64,000 bases of DNA. Origin: Bacillota bacterium. Its GTDB lineage: Bacteria > Bacillota > Limnochordia > Darwinibacteriales > DTU012. Every line of letters begins with the position of its first letter. Position 1 is the stretch's first letter. The stretch is taken from the NCBI GenBank assembly GCA_012520795.1, contig JAAYNP010000026.1, positions 1 through 64,000 of the forward strand. Reading direction: 5' to 3'. Positions 60,449 through 64,000 of this stretch are shown here, in pieces. The notes beneath the pieces are model-generated. The model made no database searches, was not told the DNA's origin, and saw only the letters and a list, made by a program, of their open reading frames with translations. A program made the translations under genes and the position numbers.

Positions 60449-61318
60449 ATGTCATCAAGATTAGGCATTAGGAAAAGGCGCTTAGCGCGATCAACAGGCG
60501 GTGACGTGGTAATTATGCTCTTTCTATTGATCGGCGCATTGTTTATGGTGATTCCGATGATCTTGGTTATCAGCAACGCGTTCAAGCCATTAAGTGAACT
60601 CTTCTTGTTTCCTCCGCGCCTGATTGTCCGCAACCCGACACTGAAGAATTTCCATGATTTGATGGTCATGATGGCCCAGTCTTGGGTGCCTTTTGGCAGG
60701 TACTTGCTGAACTCGCTGGTTATCGTCACTTTTGGGACGTTGGGCAATGTGTTGTTTGGCTCGTTGGCAGCTTATATCGTCTCGATCCGGAAATTTCCCG
60801 GATCCAGGATTTTTATGAGCATGGTGGTCTTTTCACTGATGTTCTCTGCCGAGGTCACCCGGATCCCGAACTATGTAACCATTGCCTTCCTGGGCTGGAT
60901 TGACTCTTTGAAGGCGATTATTATCCCCCGGTGGTCGGCACCTTTGGGGTTGTATTTGGTGAGCCGTTTCATTGATGGCATGATCAACCGTTCTTTGATT
61001 GAAGCGGCTGAGATCGACGGAGCCAGCGATTTGCGGATTTACTGGCAGATCGTGATGCCTAATATCAAGCCGGCATGGCTGACCATGATCATTTTGAGCT
61101 TCCAAGAATTGTGGCGGACTCAAGGAGGGCACTACATCTATTCTGAGCAGCTTAAAACTCTGCCGTATGCTTTGAGCCAGATTACACAGGGCGGTGTTGC
61201 TAGGCAGGGCGTGCAGCATGCAGTTACTCTGATTATGATGATTATCCCCATCATTGTTTTCGTGATCAATCAGAGCAAGATTGTGGACACCATGGGGCAT
61301 TCAGGAATGGCAAACTAA
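60449..61318 (+). CDS. Carbohydrate ABC transporter permease (MalG type)
   Basis: MILVISNAFKPLSELFLFPPRL; EAAEIDGASDLRIYWQIVMPNIKPAWL. Confidence 0.93.
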   Translation: MSSRLGIRKRRLARSTGGDVVIMLFLLIGALFMVIPMILVISNAFKPLSELFLFPPRLIVRNPTLKNFHDLMVMMAQSWVPFGRYLLNSLVIVTFGTLGNVLFGSLAAYIVSIRKFPGSRIFMSMVVFSLMFSAEVTRIPNYVTIAFLGWIDSLKAIIIPRWSAPLGLYLVSRFIDGMINRSLIEAAEIDGASDLRIYWQIVMPNIKPAWLTMIILSFQELWRTQGGHYIYSEQLKTLPYALSQITQGGVARQGVQHAVTLIMMIIPIIVFVINQSKIVDTMGHSGMAN

Positions 61319-61320
61319 CC

Positions 61321-63474
61321 TTGAAGGACGGAGTGAGGAACTTGAAATCATTGAAGGCCTTTCTGCTGGTTTGGATACTGATGGCTGTGGCCTTTGTTCC
61401 TGCGGGCGCAGTACCATATGAAACATATACTTATGATTTTTGGAATAATCCTGTACCCTCTCCTCACGCTTATGTACCGATTCGAGTAGTTGACGGCCAA
61501 GAATTGGGGATAGGTGGTTTTAAGACGCCTCAGGATATTTTTGCCATTGATGACCATATCTATGTGGTTGATTCGGGAAACAGCCGGATTGTCCACTTAA
61601 CCCGTGAGTGGCAAGTGGTCAGAATTATCGACAGCTTCGATAATACAGGTATCCAGGACAAATTTAGGAATCCCAGGGGTATTCATGTAGACGCGGCAGG
61701 GAATATGTATGTGGCCGATCGGGACAACGGCCGGATTGTGGTTCTGGACCGGGATGCTGCTTTAAGGCAGATCATCACGTCCCCAGCGGAGACTCATGCT
61801 GACTTGTTCACCAGCGATTTTCGCTTCAGGCCTGATAAACTTGGTGTCGATCAGTATGGGACGATTTATGTGGTTTCTGCCGGTGTTTATGACGGCATCA
61901 TGGAGTTCGACATTTTTGGAGAATTTCAGGGCTTTGTGGGAGCTCCCAGAGTCCATCCCACGCTCGCTGACTATATCTGGCGCTTGATTGGGACCAAAGA
62001 ACAAAAGGAACGGATGAAGTTGTTCCTTCCGGTCGAACACAGCAATGTCCATGTTGATTACCGGGGCTTTATCTATGCAACAGCCACCGGGGGAGAAATC
62101 AGCGCGGAAGATAAAATCAGGCGGATCAACACGTCCGGAGTGGACCGGTTGATGCGGATTTCCTGGTCTCCGCCGATCGGTGATTTCCCAGACGTTACCA
62201 GTTCGATCTTTGTAGACGTTGTCAGTCGGGAACACGACATCTATTCGATACTGGATCGGGCAAACGGGCGCATCTTCACATACAGCAGCACAGGGCATTT
62301 GTTGTATGCATTTGGTGCACTAGGGGAAGTCCAAGGGGCTTTTACCAATCCGGCAGGTTTAACTGAGCTGGATCAGCATTTGCTCGTCCTGGACTCAATC
62401 AAGAATAGCATCACGGTGTTTGCTCCGACGGAATACATGCAGTTAATCCACAATGCCATAGCCAAATATTCAATGGGTAATTATGATGCAGCCACAGAGA
62501 ACTGGTACAGGGTGTTGGAGTTGAACTCCAACTTCGATTTGGCCTATACCGGCATCGGCAATGCTCACTTCATGAAGGGCGAATACGCTGAAGCCATGCG
62601 CAATTACAGACTGGCCAATGATCGGCAGAATTACTCGGAAGCTTATCGCTATTACCGCAAACAAGTGACAGAGAAGTATTTTGGCTTCTTCATGGCTGCG
62701 GTTGTAATTCTGATTATCTATGTACTGTTCTTTGCCACATCCAAAAAGAGCGAACAAAGCGTGGTTGAGGCAAAAGCCCAACAGGCGGCTACATATGATC
62801 TGGTCCAGACCTGGGAGGAGATGAAGCGCAGGCCACTTAGAATTCAGTTGAAACGGATTTGGTACGGGCTGAGCTTTGCCCTTAAACTGATGGTCAGCCC
62901 GCTGCAGGGCTTTTGGGATTTGAAATATGAAAAGCGGGGCAATCTCCCGACAGCCATAATCCTGATCATCCTGCTGGTGGTATCCTACCTGATCATGTAT
63001 CAATACAGCGGATTCATCTTCAATACCCGGGACCCCCGGTATCTGAACCTGGTATCAGAGTCGATCAGCATCCTTGTACCGATCATGATGTGGGCGGCCA
63101 TCAACTGGTCGCTGACAACGCTGATGAACGGCAAAGGTACTTTCAAAGATATTTTGATTGCCACCGGGTATTCATTCACACCTCTGATTCTGGTATTGAT
63201 ACCCATGACCATAGTCAGCAATTATCTGGCTGCCGATGAAGGGGCGTTTTATTATCTTGTTTTGTCCATTGCTTTGGTTTGGTCGCTGTTCCTGCTCTTT
63301 TTCAGCACCATGGTCACCCATGAATACAGCCTCGGTGCCACAATCGGTGTTACGCTCCTCATTTTGGTCGGGATTGGGATCACGATGTTCATAGCTTTGT
63401 TGTTTGTCGATATCGTTTTGCAGTTGTTCGCCTTCATTGGAGAAGTCTATCGCGAATTGGCCTTCAGGTTGTAG
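61321..63474 (+). CDS. NHL-repeat + TPR + YIP1-family membrane protein
   Basis: NHL repeats (FRNPRGIHVDAAGNMYVADRDNGRIVVLDRD), TPR (AYTGIGNAHFMKGEYAEAMRNYRLAN), C-terminal multi-TM YIP1-like region. Confidence 0.8.
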   Translation: MKDGVRNLKSLKAFLLVWILMAVAFVPAGAVPYETYTYDFWNNPVPSPHAYVPIRVVDGQELGIGGFKTPQDIFAIDDHIYVVDSGNSRIVHLTREWQVVRIIDSFDNTGIQDKFRNPRGIHVDAAGNMYVADRDNGRIVVLDRDAALRQIITSPAETHADLFTSDFRFRPDKLGVDQYGTIYVVSAGVYDGIMEFDIFGEFQGFVGAPRVHPTLADYIWRLIGTKEQKERMKLFLPVEHSNVHVDYRGFIYATATGGEISAEDKIRRINTSGVDRLMRISWSPPIGDFPDVTSSIFVDVVSREHDIYSILDRANGRIFTYSSTGHLLYAFGALGEVQGAFTNPAGLTELDQHLLVLDSIKNSITVFAPTEYMQLIHNAIAKYSMGNYDAATENWYRVLELNSNFDLAYTGIGNAHFMKGEYAEAMRNYRLANDRQNYSEAYRYYRKQVTEKYFGFFMAAVVILIIYVLFFATSKKSEQSVVEAKAQQAATYDLVQTWEEMKRRPLRIQLKRIWYGLSFALKLMVSPLQGFWDLKYEKRGNLPTAIILIILLVVSYLIMYQYSGFIFNTRDPRYLNLVSESISILVPIMMWAAINWSLTTLMNGKGTFKDILIATGYSFTPLILVLIPMTIVSNYLAADEGAFYYLVLSIALVWSLFLLFFSTMVTHEYSLGATIGVTLLILVGIGITMFIALLFVDIVLQLFAFIGEVYRELAFRL

Positions 63475-63490
63475 CAAGGAGGAAGCCGCA

Positions 63491-64000
63491 ATGAAAAAGT
63501 TTCTGCAATCAGGGGTTTTAGTCTTACTGTTACTGCTGTCCTTGTTTGCTGTGCATGTTAGCGCAGCGGTGGAGTTAAAGGGATATGAACTTGTGGCAGA
63601 AAACGAGCACTTGTACCTGTTTTTCAATACCGAGACAGCTGAGGTTGCAGTATATGATCAGCGGACGGAGCAGTTCTGGTTTACTAATCCCCAAGATCGG
63701 GCCAAGTTCGAAACTGTTGCCCGCGGCGCAGCCAAAGATGCCTTGGGAGCTCAACTGCGGATTACCTATTACGAACCTGGCGACATCATGCGGACTATGG
63801 ACAGCTATAATGACAGCGTCAGTTACGGCCAGTTTGAAGCGCAGCCTACTGAACGCGGTATTCGCGTGGAATATGTGTTTGGCAAAGAGTGGGACGACAA
63901 ACACTACTTGCCACTGATTGTGGAACAGGAATTGTATGAAACAGAGATTTTCAGCAAATTGGATTCAGGACCCCAGCGGACGATCTCCAATTTATACGCT
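63491..64000 (+). CDS. Secreted DUF5696-like protein, N-terminal part (cut by window end)
   Basis: ATG at 63491, signal peptide MKKFLQSGVLVLLLLLSLFAVHVSA, then NTETAEVAVYDQRTEQFWFTNP; open to window end. Confidence 0.6.
   Translation, partial: MKKFLQSGVLVLLLLLSLFAVHVSAAVELKGYELVAENEHLYLFFNTETAEVAVYDQRTEQFWFTNPQDRAKFETVARGAAKDALGAQLRITYYEPGDIMRTMDSYNDSVSYGQFEAQPTERGIRVEYVFGKEWDDKHYLPLIVEQELYETEIFSKLDSGPQRTISNLYA

Overview
This is a 64 kb chromosomal window from what looks like a Firmicutes-type (possibly Limnochordia-like) bacterium. That guess rests on gene content and style only, not on a search. Coding is dense and mostly housekeeping or carbohydrate metabolism: azlCD, three separate GH43 enzymes, feoAB with a DtxR/MntR regulator, a GntR-ABC export module, mnmA, zwf, pgi, mtnN, a Zn/Mn ABC transporter, a CotH/LRR exoprotein, a MacAB-TolC-like efflux operon, and a sugar ABC/YIP1/DUF5696 cluster at the right edge. 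I see no rRNA, tRNA, CRISPR array or intact mobile element. The strongest novelty candidate is an 882-aa protein (52678-55326). It fuses a class III PLP aminotransferase to a domain resembling cyanobacterial acyl-ACP reductase (AAR), with the AAR active-site Cys context apparently kept. This suggests a one-protein acyl-thioester to aldehyde to primary amine pathway. The gene sits behind a TATAAT box and a near-perfect 26-bp palindrome. Other points of interest: (i) a FeoB-associated Cys-rich protein gene whose Cys motif is out of frame by one base, behind an exact Fur-box/promoter overlap; (ii) two adjacent TolC-family proteins, one apparently without barrel strands, plus a predicted outer-membrane beta-barrel, implying a diderm envelope; (iii) several gene remnants (AraC::GntP junction, EamA chimera, flavodoxin, SIS-like fragments). 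All family calls come from reading the protein sequences without database searches.
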